A stretch of 64,000 nt of DNA from Cryptomeria japonica (GCF_030272615.1 NC_081405.1:573595252-573659251), one strand, 5' to 3'. Positions 33,240-45,251 are shown, counted from the first letter of the stretch. Program-made: numbers and translations. The notes: generated by a model not told the origin, from the letters alone.

Positions 33240-34440
33240 ATAGACGTGTTCAAGAATCACGGGGTGTACAACTAACTGAATACAAAGCAGGAAACAAGGT
33301 CGTTGTTGTCGCCCACTGGGGGGAGCCATGTAGTCCAACCTAGCTCTCCTTCGCACCAAACCAACACATTCCCTTCGGCAAAATGATCTCTATAGAGTTT
33401 GGAGGGTAGTCCTTCCAACTCCAGCTCAATGAAGTCTTCCCTCTACTGTCATGCTTCCATCTCTTGCATGAACCTCATCAGCCCTTGTTCAAAATGAGTC
33501 TTATTGCTTCCCATGCGGTCCCATGTGAATCCATGTGAGAGTTCTCTTATGAAAACTAGAGTAGATCCATTCTATAGCCACCTATCAAATTTGTCTTCCT
33601 CCAATCTTAGTACCACTGTGACCTGCATAGCAACAAGGTAGCAGATGAGTCTCCTAAGAGACTCAGTGAGGTTCCTACTCTTTCCATTAAACACATCATC
33701 ATTCCTATATTTCCAAATGATCCACATAATTTCTAAAGAGAGAGCAGACCAGAAAAGATTAGAATGTTTCTTGCCACCTCTAATATAAAAAAATACCATC
33801 TCTTGAACAGTAAAAAAATTGCTATTAAGTGAGATACCAAACAGATTCCATACTTCTCTAGCAAAATGACAACCAAAAAAGATGTGGTATACAGATTCAG
33901 GGATACGACATAATTTACATAGTAAGGGGTCTCCGTTGTTGTCCTTTAGTGGTAGTTTATGAAGAAGGAGTCTCTAGGAAAAAAAATTCATCTTTGGTTC
34001 AGTCAGATAAGTCCAGAATCTTGAGAGGGTAGATTGCCATTGTTTGGAGTCTCAAGAAAGGTTCCAGGTGCAGTTAAGGTGATCAAGGATATCCACATAA
34101 TGAGTAAGGGTAGAGTAGATCATTTTGTCTTTGGTTAGCAAAAGGGGAGATCCATCTATCCAGCAGAGGGAGGATAAAGGTGGGGGGGAGGTGGGGATAG
34201 GAGTGGGAAGGATGGGAGCAAGTGCAGACTTAAGGATGGTATAGGTTCTGGCCTGGGAGAGGGGGTGGTTGAATTTAGAGCTAAGAGATTCCCAGGAGAT
34301 CAGAGTACCATCTTCTAGAATGTGTTCAAAGGTGACCAGACCCTGGTTGTGCCATTTCAGCGCAGAGCATCCTTGAAGATAAGCTAGTTGTTTCCCATTG
34401 TGTAGAACATTCCACCATATAGACCTTTTCAAATTGAGAG
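33240..34440 (-). pseudogene. LINE-2 zf-RVT and C-terminal region
   Basis: 34432-34052 encodes a stretch with SIWWNVLHNGKQLAYLQGCS, as in LINE-1 near 7785-7850. The zinc-binding part follows at about 33960-33840 with CKLCRIPESVYHIFFGCHFA, where the two Cys, His and Cys ligands are visible. Then 33799-33572 encodes a SLEIMWIIWKYRNDDVFNG tail. Frames are interrupted by stops near 34050, 33970 and 33570. Confidence 0.75.
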
Positions 34441-34959
34441 AGCCTTCCTTATCTATTATGTCTTTATTTCTAATGTATTGCCTAACATGGTTCTAGGCTT
34501 TCCATATAGATTTGAAGACTTCTGACCCTGCAGGGGAGACCTCAAAATTCCAATCAATCAGATCACTCATGGGTAGGTTCTTCCATTTTTTTGCTAATTT
34601 TAGGGTGGAGCATTGAATATTGTTTCTAACAAGCACTTTCCAGGGTTCATTACCATCAATGGCTTTACAAATCTATTTGGCAGCTAGGGTAGTTCCTTGA
34701 AGTTTGAGGTCTTTGAGGCCCATACTTCCCTGTATCTTAGATCTGTTACACCAATCCCATTTAACTACATGTTGCTTCTTTTTGTCTTTTCCATCTGACC
34801 AAAGGAAGTTCCTAATTTTTTTTTGAATGTAATTGAACTGATAATTACTGAATAACCAGGCTGAGGAGCAGTATATATTATAAGAAGATATTAGTTTCTG
34901 ACAAACTTGAAAATGACCTGCTAAGGATAGGAAGTTTCGGTTTCACTTGGTGAGTTTCT

Positions 34960-36350
34960 TATTAACCTTATTTCGAAACCATTCCCACATTTCTTTCAAG
35001 TTTGGAGAGACAGAGAAAGGGATTCCCAGGTACCTAATGATGGTATCTAGGCCTCCCCACTTTAGATCAAACTTAGACAACCAGAGAGGAGGGGTATCAA
35101 TTCAACCTAACAGGGTAGATTTGTGGAGGGCAATTCTACTACTTGATGCTTTACAGAATATCTCGATATTGTGAAGAAGATGTGTTAAATTCTCCTCCTC
35201 TAGGGAGAAGAGGATAGTTGTGTCATCTGCAAACTGCATATTGATGACTTCTTCTTTGTTAGGGAGTGCAATTTCTTTAATCTTAGGGGATAAGCTGAAG
35301 TCTTTTAGTATGTAGTGCATAGCATCCGTAGCCAGGACAAACAGGGTCGGGGCAAGAGGAAACCCATGTTTAATTGATTTGGAGAGAGTGATGTTATCAG
35401 ATTTTAGTCCGTTTACTTCGACGACTGCATTGGCATCACTAAGTAGTGTCTGGATCATCCTGCAGAAGGAATTTGGGAAACTGAGACTAGCTAGCATTTG
35501 TATTATAAATCCCCATTCTATCCTATCATATGCCTTCTTGAAATCTATTAGTGACATAGCCCCATTCTGACCAGAGGCCTTGGCCCACTCTAGAGACTCC
35601 CAATAGATCACCAAATTTTCAAGGATGAACCTGCCTTTAACAAATCCTGTTTGGGTAGGACTGATGATCTTAGGTAGTATTCTGATTAACCTATTTGCAA
35701 CTACTTTAGCCAATATTTTATAAGATACATTTAGTAGCATGATAGGCCTCTAGTTCTTGACCAAAGTATTGTCTCCCTCCTTGGGAATGAGTTTGATAAG
35801 CCCTTGGTTGATCTCTTTGCCAAGGGTTCCTTTGGATATAGCCTCCAAATATAGGGCATGGAGGTCATCTACAATCCATTTAATGTTTTTCTTATAGAAC
35901 TCCACTGGGAATCCATCTGGTACAGGGGATCTATCATTTCGCATAGAGGAGATAGCCATGGATATTTCCTCTCTTGAGATAGAGCGCCCCAAAACCTCAT
36001 AGTCCTCCTCATTAACCTTGGGTGGGGTCAATTGCTTAATGATCTCTCTAGCATGTCTATGTAAAAAGCTTTTGATAATAGAGGGAGAAACATTGCAGGA
36101 TCTCGTGGGAGTCTGTGATGTGAGTATTATTGTCCCATATAGCACTGATTTTCTCCTTAGCTTCCTTAACTTTGAGCATGTGGAAAAATAATTTAGAGCC
36201 CTTGTCCCCCGAATCCAAACAATTTAGTTTGGAACTGGTTTTAAGCCCTTTAATGTTCTGGTTTTGAAACTTCCTAAGGTGGTCTTTGATTGTCATTAGA
36301 GTGCAAGTGAGGTTTTCATCATTCGAAGAGTTTTCAAGATTCATTTTTGC
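34960..36350 (-). pseudogene. LINE-2 reverse transcriptase
   Basis: Blocks in order: LNCLDSGDKGSKLFFHML (36344-36057 frame), GFPVEFYKKNIKWIVDD, then KLIPKEGDNTLVKN (36145-35750 frame), then 35740-35102 with a QTGFVKGRFILENLV block, DFKKAYDRIEWGFIIQML, GFPLAPTLF and MQFADDTTILF. The FADD catalytic box is intact. A stop at about 35102 falls at the same residue as TAG 7112 in LINE-1. Three frames are needed to read the domain, so it is inactive. Confidence 0.85.
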
Positions 36351-36549
36351 ATTGCATAGATCTTCCTAGGGTAGTCTTTCTACCCTCCTAGCATCCTTGG
36401 CCTTTTTTTTGGCCACTGTTTGACAAAGGATAGTCCATGTTTTTATCATTCTAGGCAGCTGTATTAGAGAGTTGTTTCGTATCCTTTTTGTTAAACAGTC
36501 TGATAAAGGCTAGGGCAGAGAAAAGGTCTTCATCTTCTAGGCGTCTAGT

Positions 36550-37345
36550 GTTTAAGATGAATGAAGAATCTCTTGAGGAGGAGGGGGGGGCGCTGGGGAG
36601 AGGTCTATTCCCATTATTATCGGTTGGTAATTTGAGAGGGTGTATGGGGAGACAAAATAGTGTTCACCATTAGGGCTTTTGTCTATCATAAAGTGGGATT
36701 TATTGAGGTAGAGCTTGTCCAGTCTATAGTAGATCCTTTTATTCAGTTGTTGATAGTTGCACCAGGTGTACGATATAGTGTTAAACTTATCTTTCCTCCC
36801 AGCAATAGGATAAAAAAGATGCAGTTTATTGATCATTCTATCCCATTGAAGCCTTTCCATTCCCTTCCATTCAAATTTATTGCCCCCTTTTTTATCACTG
36901 GAAGATTCCACCATATTGAAGTCTCCCCCAATAATCCAAGGGATATCCTCTAGTTTTGTTAGCTAGTTCCATAGTTCACCTCTTTCTCTGTAGTCATTCA
37001 TGGCATATATAGAGCATATTCCAAACTTCTAGTTCTCCATTTGAATAGAGACCCATATAGCTCTAGCACTGGGGGATTGACCCTAGTTAACTACTTTGTT
37101 GGCCCATTTAGGGCTAAGGAGTATGGCTGAGCCACATTTTCCTTTGGTATGGTTAGTGTAAAAGGAGGTGGTCTCTCTCCATATACATTTGAGACCAATT
37201 TGTAGTGTGAAGCCGACTGCCTTTAACTCTGGGAAGAGTAGGCAGTCCATGTTCATATGTGCATTAATAAATCTCTTTATGATGTATTTCCGATCAGGGG
37301 CCTCCAGGCCTCTGATGTTCTAAGATATAATTTTCAACATGACAC
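36550..37345 (-). pseudogene. LINE-2 AP endonuclease
   Basis: Reads from about 37340 with an IIS*NIRGLEAPDRK start, where a stop replaces the Trp of the SWN motif. GGDFNMVESS is well preserved near 36920. Near the end the expected SDHHPI motif reads SNYQPI, so the catalytic Asp and first His are lost (both explicable by G-to-A or C-to-T). Several other stops occur at Trp or Gln positions. The domain is inactive. Confidence 0.8.
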
Positions 37346-39200
37346 ACCTAGTTGGGGAGGGTCGGTTTGGGATTTAAATCCCTCAAATCACTTGGGCCAG
37401 TCCTCTTTGTTTGCTATATTGATAGCACCAAATGCAATAGAAGAGGAGGGTCTACCTCTCTTTTTCCTTGCCTCGGAGATTTGCTCAGGGCCTAGAGATT
37501 CCTTCCTGTTAGGACTATCTTTGTTGTTCTTAGGAGATCTCTTCCTCCTAGCTTTCCTATGTTTAACCATAGTAAATCCATCTTGAGTTACTGCCAGTCC
37601 TTGTTCAAAATTGGTTTCCACTGGAGTGAAGGGGTCTATGCTGGGTTCCACAACTTAGGTGGTAGATAACTCTGCCTTCAGGGCACTAATAGGGGTGCTA
37701 GAAGTATAGGGGACAACTCTAGCAGGGTCTCCCCTAGATTCCTCTAAAGTACCAAAATCATCTAGAGGGGTTGATGGTACCTCCTCCAAAATAGGTCTTC
37801 CTCTATCCAGTTGCACGGTAGGGGGTTCCTCAGTATTCAGCCCATTAGGTTCTTTGCAAATGGATAGTTCAGGGTCCTGGGCCAAGGCCCTACTAATGGT
37901 GTCTGTCATATCTAGAACACCCCTATCAATGTCCTCAAGGTCACTTATCTGACACTGAGAGGCTTCAATTTATATTTTATGCTTGAGGAGGTTTAGTTCA
38001 AGAATTTTCCTTGCTTTTGCAGCTTTTCTCAGTTTTTCCATCACTAGTTGTTGTGCATTAAGGGTCCTCGGGTTAGAGAGATGGGAAGGAGTATCAACTG
38101 ATACAAAGGAGGAAAGGGGGGGAGGTTGGGCAGTAGTGAGGGCCTCTTTGATAGCATTGTTGTAGTCTAAGATGGATTTAGCCATCGAGGGGGGTGGAGA
38201 GGAAGGGGGAGGGGTGTGGGGGAGTGGTGAGGGGGAGGGAGAAGAAGCAGGTGGGGGGGAGGAAGGGCCATGAGGGGAGGACGAGGGAGCAGGTTCAGAG
38301 GGCACAACTTTAGCTATAGGGGGGGGACCGGAGGCCCTAGTTTTAGACCTTGAAGATTTGGTCGATAATAACGGACATTTCCTTCTAAAATGACCACTAA
38401 CCTTACAAAAGTGACTGGCATCTATTCCCCCCATATACTCAATTGAACAGCAGTAGGTTTTATTGTTGAGTCGAATAACAATTTCTGTAGGGTAAACCAT
38501 GCCTAGTTTTAATGCATTGAGCAGTCTAGCATCAAGATGTGGGAGGACCGAGGGAGAAGAGTCAATTTTTATAATTTTCCCCAAAGGTTCCGCAATTTCG
38601 TCAACACAGGACCAAAGGAAAGCTAGAACATTTTTAATGGTTATCCATTTTGGGTAGTAAAGGGCAAGAATTTCATCATTACAAGCTTCAGGGTCCCAAC
38701 GATCTACCCTAAAAAACAAATTTCCTACTGACCAAAACTGTTTATTTAGAATTTTGCTTTAGCTTTCCTTATTATTAAAGAAAATTAAAAAAAAACCCTT
38801 TTCAATCATTCTACAAAATGAAAAATTGAAACCCTAATTTATTGATCCACACATCTTGTAGCCATTTATTCATATATTGACGAGATGGTAAGTTATTTAC
38901 ATCAAAGGCAGTGAAAAAAATTGTTGAATCCTTAAGTCTAGAAAGCTCCGAAGAAATGGCAGAGAGCATGGAGTCATTAGGTTTAATGGTGATGCGTTTG
39001 GAAGAGTGTACCTCACCTTGTGTTGGTGCGAGATTGGTTTCATCTTCATGGTGGAGAGAGGCTTCGAACTTTGCATCTTCAGGGAATGAAAATCGCTTAC
39101 CCTCCACCACCTGGTTGAAGGTTTTTCGCAGCTCTCAAGCGTTCGCAGATGAAGAAATGGGTTGTTTAGGGTTCTTGGGGCCATCTTTATTCGGCTCCAT
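37346..39200 (-). pseudogene. LINE-2 ORF1
   Basis: Starts near 39198-39184 with frames that shift at once. 39110-38811 holds an N-terminal part (SLHHEDETNLAPTQGEVHSS). 38719-37970 encodes a DUF4283-like block (PKWITIKNVLAFLWSCVDEI, then PHLDARLLNALKLG), a CCHC-like knuckle (HFCKVSGHFRRKCP) and a long Pro/Ser-rich linker. An acidic tail follows to about 37390. This is the RNA-binding partner of ORF2. Frameshifts break it. Confidence 0.75.
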
Positions 39201-39250
39201 TTATTGAAGGAGGTAATAAATGACTCGAGGGCTTCCCAGCAAGGTCAGGG

Positions 39251-40860
39251 AGCCCTCACACGTGATAGCGTACTACAACTAGTGGCACCACAGAGTTCCA
39301 TGCCCTAGTTGTAGAGCACCTCCCTATTTTCTATCGATTCCAAGTTTCCTTTCTCATCTGAATCTTTGAAAAATTTAGATCAAATATCTCATTTCAACTA
39401 TCATTTTTAAAATAGTAAAAAATGTCAACCAACCTTGTAAACGGATACAAATTACGTGTAGATGCTCCAAATCAACTAACCTATACAATATTAAAAATTA
39501 GAGTAAAAACTACATTCCCAATCTGATCATACTTTATTAGTTATTATATTTAGTAAAAGGTGAATTTGATTTAGTTTTAGAGTTAGAATTCAATTTGGTT
39601 TAGTATTAATGTTACACATAATAAAAAAATTTAAGTGTTAGGGTTTAAATTGGTTAAGGGAACTTGAGGTTAAATCTAGTTTAGAGTTAAAAAGTTAAAA
39701 TATTCAATAATTTGATAGTTTTCAATTTTATGATTATATATAGTGTTTAGCAAGTTTAAGAGGTTATATTTTTTAGTTTGATAAAACTAAAACATTAACT
39801 CCGTTGTATGTAGTGATTTTCATATTTGAGAGGATATATTTATTAAACTAACATAGATGTTCTTCTATGCTTAATTTAGTTTTCCATGGTGCATGATTCC
39901 TTCCAATAATATATCTATAATATTTTAATTTTCTTTCTGAAAAATTAAAATCCTTAAAATATTAATATATCAATCTTTAATTTAATTAAAAAACAAAGAA
40001 TAGATTTATACTAATATTGAATTTAATGACTAAATTTAATATATAAAAAATATAAACCATTTTTGAAATATTTGTGTATGAATTTAACATTTTTTTTTTT
40101 AATTTAGAAACATTTAAAATTTTGGAACATAATTTTTTTTATCTTTCTAAATTGAAAATTAAAAACTAATATTTTATTTTTCAAGTATTTGTGTATACAT
40201 GTAGCTTTGATTTTTTGAATTAGAAACATTATATTTTTGTGTTTTAAATTTAAAAATATTAAACTTTGTTTCATCTTTCTAAATTGAAAAAATTAAGAAT
40301 GTTTTTTACTTTCTTATCTAAGATTTTTTTAAAATTATTATTCTTTAAATTTTCATAACTTTTAATTATTTATTTATATTTATATTTGAGAAACATTTAA
40401 AGAGAGATACTCTAAAGATATCTTAAAGAAATATATGCTAATTAAATTTGATAATATTTAACATTAAAAAATATAAATAAACCACAACTATTATATTACA
40501 ATGCAGTTACAATATTGGACTTTTCTATTTCATCAAAACTTAACATTTAGAATAAATATTAATTATTGAAAAAATCAAAATTATAATTTACAACCTTTTA
40601 CAATCTATAATATGCATGCATTAGAAAATCACGATGATTGCAATTTTTAATTAAGTGAAAAAATGGTTTTGAAGGGACCCTCAAACCCTTTACAACATTA
40701 CATAATAAGATTGAACCTAATAGACCCACATAGATAGAACATAAAAAAAAAGAAAAAACAATTGACAAATAGACAAAATGCCAACGAAGGACCAAAAACT
40801 AGCAAAAGGATAGCACACAGGTACACATGGGACAACAAAGGAACCCCCAAGAAATAGACC
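39251..40860. other. AT-rich intergenic DNA
   Basis: Strongly AT-rich, with recurring TTTCTAAATTGAAAA-like words at 40140-40290. No gene, RNA or element is supported. Confidence 0.5.
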
Positions 40861-40864
40861 TACG

Positions 40865-42005
40865 TAAAACTTTTAAGGAGCTTTGCAACTTCCAGCTCTA
40901 GTTGATCCATAGAGGCAGCTGCACTCTTAATTTCTTCTATCTCCTTATTAGCACAAAGTGCTTTCTTCCTAGTACTTGCACGTGTTCTCCTATCTAGGCC
41001 AGCATAAGCATCTTCAGGGCTCGTATCCTTGTCTTCCATTACTATAAGAATAGATTTCTCCTAGTTGACCTGCTCCAACTTGGCGATCAGGATCTTTAGG
41101 TTTTCAGCAGAGGCCTTGAGGATTTTATAACTCTGCTCCCCAACTTTCTTGAGGGTACCCTCAAAACTAGAAACCCTCCTCTCGAGATCTTTAAACCTAT
41201 CCTCCACCACTTAAAAATTATAGCCATAAGTATTAGTAATGGCTTCAACATCGCTAACCACTTTTTCCAAATCCCTCAAATTATTAAGGAGAGAGCTAAG
41301 CTTACCAGTGCTCATGGCTTCAATAATTTCAATCTTATTGGAGGAAGAACTTTGCTTTCTGTTTATGTCCTTGACCTCAAGAAAGACCCATTTTATTAAG
41401 TTGGAGAAATCCAGTGCCCCATCCTTGGCAATTTGTAGCACATTGATAGTAGGGTCTTTGTTGTCATTTTCAAGTCATTAAAAGTAGCCTCTTCTCCAGA
41501 GGTTTCCAAATCAACAACAGGGATTTTATCATTGATAGGAGAGAAACCCTCACCTTCTCAATCCTTAAGCATACTATCAATAGGCCAAACATGGCTCTTA
41601 GAAGTGAGAGGAGGGAACAGAGCTTTGGAATTGCCCATATCATCCCTCGGGGTTCTAGCAGAGATGGAGGGTGGAATCTTTGTCTTCCTCTTTGGAGGAG
41701 AGGAAACCCACTCATCCTCATTCTCCATCTCCATACCCTCATTGTCATCATCTTATTCCTCATACCATCTCTCCTCCTCTTGATTCTTCTTGCTCCTATT
41801 CTTAGTCACTTTCCCCAAATTCTTCTTGGTAGAACTAGCAAAAATAGTAATCCTATCGTTCTTCCAATGTTTTTAAAATATTTTGGTAATGGAGGGGTTC
41901 CGACCTTGCAGATGCTCCATGAAGCCAGTCATATTACCAACATCCAAAATCTCTTACACCTTAGGATTTTGCTTCCATTCATCATAGGATAGGGGCTCCA
42001 TTCTC
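40865..42005 (-). pseudogene. Broken coding remnant of unknown retroelement-like protein
   Basis: The minus strand from about 42000 starts MEPLSYDEWKQNPKV and continues with TGFMEHLQGRNPSITK. Two in-frame TAA codons follow the Val and a later Phe. Further down an acidic stretch, then a Ser/Pro-rich stretch (41763-41470), and then 41441-41211 with a helical SSLLNNLRDLEKVVSDVEAI coiled-coil-like run. The last part to 40865 reads as more coiled-coil. Its order (short conserved head, acidic middle, coiled-coil) recalls uncharacterised ORFs of plant retroelements, but I do not recognise a domain. Confidence 0.5.
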
Positions 42006-42195
42006 TTCATCTTTCCTCCCATCACACCTCCAACAATACTATTCAAAACCTCCTCGATATCCACAAATAACAACAGAGGTAAACCTAAGATGAGGTATGA
42101 TCTTCAAAATTTGGAAACCCCAAGGCTAAAAGCAACAAGAAAAAACTAGAAAGCATGTGAGGTCATTTCAGAATTAATCTCTGATCTGTCAATCG

Positions 42196-42205
42196 AATGA
42201 CACCC
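42196..42205. repeat. SINE target-site duplication (3' side)
   Basis: AATGACACCC, exact copy of 42381-42390. Confidence 0.85.
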
Positions 42206-42380
42206 ATTTTTTTGTATTAAGTATCATAGAATCACAAAGCTCATTTGACAAATACAACCAATGGAAGACCAAGAGTCACAACTTGGAATTCTACACAAAG
42301 GTGTCCCTCATGGGAGTTGAACTTGGGTCTCCACATTGAGAACTCAATGCTTTAACCAACTAAGCTCAACCCCTTGGACT
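42206..42380 (-). mobile_element. tRNA-derived SINE, 175 bp
   Basis: The minus strand begins AGTCCAAGGGGTTGAGCTTA. It has a box A-like TGAGCTTAGTTGG near its start and a box B-like AGTTCAACTCC about 36 bases further on, the internal RNA polymerase III promoter of a tRNA-derived SINE. A tRNA-unrelated body follows. The 3' end is TATGATACTTAATACAAAA plus a short A-run. It is flanked by a perfect 10-bp target-site duplication. The terminal 19 bases match the 3' end of LINE-2 at 18 positions, so a LINE of that type is the likely source of its reverse transcriptase. Confidence 0.85.
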
Positions 42381-42390
42381 AATGACACCC
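42381..42390. repeat. SINE target-site duplication (5' side)
   Basis: AATGACACCC, exact copy of 42196-42205. Confidence 0.85.
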
Positions 42391-42840
42391 TTTGCAAAAG
42401 ATAATAACTTTATTCATTGGAGTGTACATTATAATCATCGATAAGAACTCCCACTTTCCCATAAATTTTATCATAATTAAGGATGGCACATGCTTCATGG
42501 GGAAAATCTAGCTCACCATGCCAATGAATCGGTTAATTAACTCTCACCGCCATGTTAGCAATCTAGTCCGCCATACCGTTAGCTTCTCTATAGACATGAG
42601 ATATAAATAATTTCTCAAAGGAGTTAATTGTATCTTTGGTTAAAGTTATGATATTGTTGATTGTCCAAGAAGGGGGGTTAATACCCTTAAGATATCTTAT
42701 TATATTGTAAGAGTCCCCTTCAATCTATACTTTTTTATATCCCATCTTTTTAGCTAGAAGAAGGGATTGAAGAATAGCCATAGCCTAGGCTAAGTGATTA
42801 GTCTAACATCCCAAAGGTAGTGTCACCATTGTAATACATT
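42391..42840 (-). pseudogene. RNase H-like (RVT_3 type) remnant
   Basis: Minus-strand reading gives MAILQSLLLAKKMGYKK, then IEGDSYNIIRYLKGINPP, then ISHVYREANGMAD and IANMAVRVN. This is the order of the plant RNase H-like RVT_3 domain: an EGDS box with catalytic Asp, and the REAN..AD box with the last Asp. At least three stops interrupt it, several at Trp-like or Gln-like positions. It is probably the C-terminal part of another LINE. The SINE is inserted immediately downstream. Confidence 0.7.
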
Positions 42841-43345
42841 GGCCAAATTTATTTCTTATCACTCCCTAACACCCAGTCGACCTAGGGTTAGCCTTGGCCA
42901 CTCCATCATATTAACACATTTGAATACATTTTTCGACAAAATATCATCAGAATTCTAATAGTTTTGTGTCCTAGGTTCGACAAAATGGCGGTGAGTTTTT
43001 TATTGCTAAAATTTCATCAGAGTATCTGATGCAAGATATTTTATTAAACAACTGATGAATATTCCATAGGAAACCAATTCCATCTTGCACAGAACCATGG
43101 AGCAATTTTCGTCAGAACTCCGACAGAAACCATGGTAGTTTTTCATTGCTCGTACGAAATTCTCATCTAAGCCATGTTGTACATGTGGCAAATTTGGATG
43201 ACATCAATCATTAGAATTATGATGGACTACCACTATGCTCCGACAAAAAATTTTGTCGAAAGCTCAGTAGTCTCGTCGAGGCATTTTGGGGCCGTTAGTC
43301 AAAATTCCAATGAAAAGTTAATATTTAAAACAAAATAACGTTAGT
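42841..43345. other. Intergenic DNA
   Basis: Repeated short phrases such as CGACAAAAT and TCATCAGA appear, but no gene or defined repeat is supported. Confidence 0.4.
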
Positions 43346-43427
43346 GTCTCTCTCTCTCTCTCTCGCCATCTATCTCTATCTCTACCGCTCTTTGCATCTT
43401 TCTCTCAGGTGTCTCTATCCCATTCTC

Positions 43428-43475
<48 letters not shown>

Positions 43476-43620
43476 TCTCTCTAGCCCTCTATCTCTATCT
43501 CTTCCTCTCTTTTCCTCTTTCTTTCTCTCAGGTGTCTCTATCCCCATTCTATTCATTCTCTCCCTCCCACTCTCTATCTCTTTGTCCCCTTCTCCCTATC
43601 ACCCTCTATCTATATCTCTC
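43346..43620. repeat. CT microsatellite
   Basis: Uninterrupted CT runs at about 43347-43363 and 43431-43470, embedded in a pyrimidine-rich block to 43620. Open frames over it are compositional. Confidence 0.9.
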
Positions 43621-43978
43621 CCTTTCTTTACAAGGTTTAGAGTTAGGTTTGGGGACTAATGGTTCACTACAAACTCTCTATATCCATATTATTTGCATCA
43701 CATATTAGTACAAACTTGAACTTAACTTTGGATAATGTCAGTGCTATCAAAACGTCAGTGCTATGAGGTTTTTATATCAAATAGAGATAAGGGTTTTTGA
43801 GTATCAAGAGACGATAGAAGATAGGGTAAAAGAAATTCCAAGAATACTATTGAAAAGCCCTTGAGTTCAATTACTCACCAAGAAGTAATAGTAATGAGGG
43901 GTTTTAGATTAGAGAGAAATTGTCAAAGGAAGACTAAGAGAAACCGAGTTATTTTTATGTAATTTTGGGTAATGTTTT

Positions 43979-44118
43979 AATTGCAAAATTATTAGTTCAA
44001 TGATTGCAATTTTTGTGTAGAAGATGCTCTAAAATCTTGAAATGTAAAATTTTTGATTGTTTATGGGAAGCCTTAGATATGAGGGGATATGTTTTTATCT
44101 TGTTTAAGTCCTTAGCTT
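43979..44118 (+). repeat. Dispersed direct repeat, copy 1
   Basis: About 140 bp from AAAATTATTAGTTCAATGAT to GTCCTTAGCTTGA. It recurs at 45112-45251 with a modest number of substitutions. The family is unknown. Confidence 0.8.
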
Positions 44119-44754
44119 GACTAAGCTAAAAATATCCATATGTATTAGATAGTGACAAACTATAATGATTTCATTGACAAGATGCTACTATTCTAGAAAA
44201 AAACAATCCATTTACAAAGCTTGAAGAAAATTAAAGAGATGATAGAAAACTTGAAAAATATATAGATTTATACCTTCCCACATAGGTTGTATTGATCCAT
44301 CGTAAATAAAATATGAACATCAATGGATTCAGCCCTTGGTAACAAAATTAAATAGCAATGGTGAGTTATTTCCATGAAAACCATAGTCAAAGTCAGCCAT
44401 CAATGAGTCTTTGAAGGGTAAGCATACTTGAACTGTTCCTTGCCTAATTTGTAACCAACATCTATCAACAATTATGTACGTGTTATCTTATGTGGTAGAA
44501 AGTGAAAAATTTAACCAAACAAAATACAAGAATATAAACTTAATTTAGCCAATAATTTAGGTAATTTAGTTAAATTGTTTGGCTCAAAATATAGCCACAC
44601 CGCTCACAGATACCTTGTTCTTGCAATTATGTTGAAGACAAAATAATGAAGTTCTCAACGAATCTGATGATGTCAAGTATTTCTCTTAGTATAAAAGATC
44701 GGGACTTGAAGCATTGAATGCCCCAAAGACAGGAAGAAAGAAAATATGGCTAGA

Positions 44755-44833
44755 CTAACAAGTCTATACTATGACGAATTGCATGCCCCAAAGACACGAA
44801 CACATCCAATGCTTCATAGTATAGACTTGTTAG
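44755..44833. repeat. Perfect 20-bp inverted repeat, 39-base loop
   Basis: The arm at 44755-44774 (CTAACAAGTCTATACTATGA) is exactly complementary to 44814-44833. A related phrase, GCATTGAATGCCCCAAAGAC, lies just upstream at 44711-44730 and is echoed in the loop. Confidence 0.85.
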
Positions 44834-45111
44834 TGTATTCATCTTTTCTCTCATATTTTTCTTTAAGGTTTGATGTTCATCGGAATCTGTAACTTTATGT
44901 GTAAGAAGTCGATCCAAGCAAATTGTGGTGTTGTTGTTTGTGTTGGCTCTGTTAGACCCTACAATTAATATTCAATACACATTATTCAATAAGATTAATA
45001 GTGCAGCATAATGAAATATTGAAAAGTGTGTTAACTTATTGAGCTTCTCTTTGTTTCAAGAATAGTTTAATATTATGTACTTAATAGGGCCAACCACATA
45101 ATGTTTGAATT

Positions 45112-45251
45112 ATAAAATTATTAGTTCAATGATTGCAAGTTTTGTTTAGAAGATGCTCTAAAATCTTGAAATGTAAAACTTATGACTGTTTTATGGGAAG
45201 CCTTAGATATGAGGTGATATATTATTGTCTTATTTAAGTCCTTAGCTTGAA
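45112..45251 (+). repeat. Dispersed direct repeat, copy 2
   Basis: Second copy of the repeat at 43979-44118, in the same orientation and 1.1 kb away. Confidence 0.8.

Larger units (their letters stand above)
33066..39250 (-). mobile_element. LINE-2: L1-like retrotransposon, degenerate
   Basis: Minus-strand LINE of about 6.2 kb. In its own direction it has ORF1 (about 39200-37340), an AP endonuclease (about 37340-36550), reverse transcriptase (about 36350-35000), zf-RVT (about 34430-33800) and a C-terminal tail to about 33240. The 3' end is marked by TATGATGCTTAATACAAAA at about 33068-33086, followed by A-rich DNA. The proteins align with LINE-1, and this pair reveals the mutation pattern in LINE-1. 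The 5' end is approximate and no target-site duplication was found. Confidence 0.8.

Noticed and set aside
42311-42375. Functional tRNA gene on the minus strand
   Set aside because: Boxes A and B are present, but the arms do not fold into a full cloverleaf and the sequence continues into a SINE body with a LINE-like tail.
43341-43708. Frames of Arg-Glu or Ser-Leu repeats on both strands
   Set aside because: They are direct translations of the CT microsatellite.
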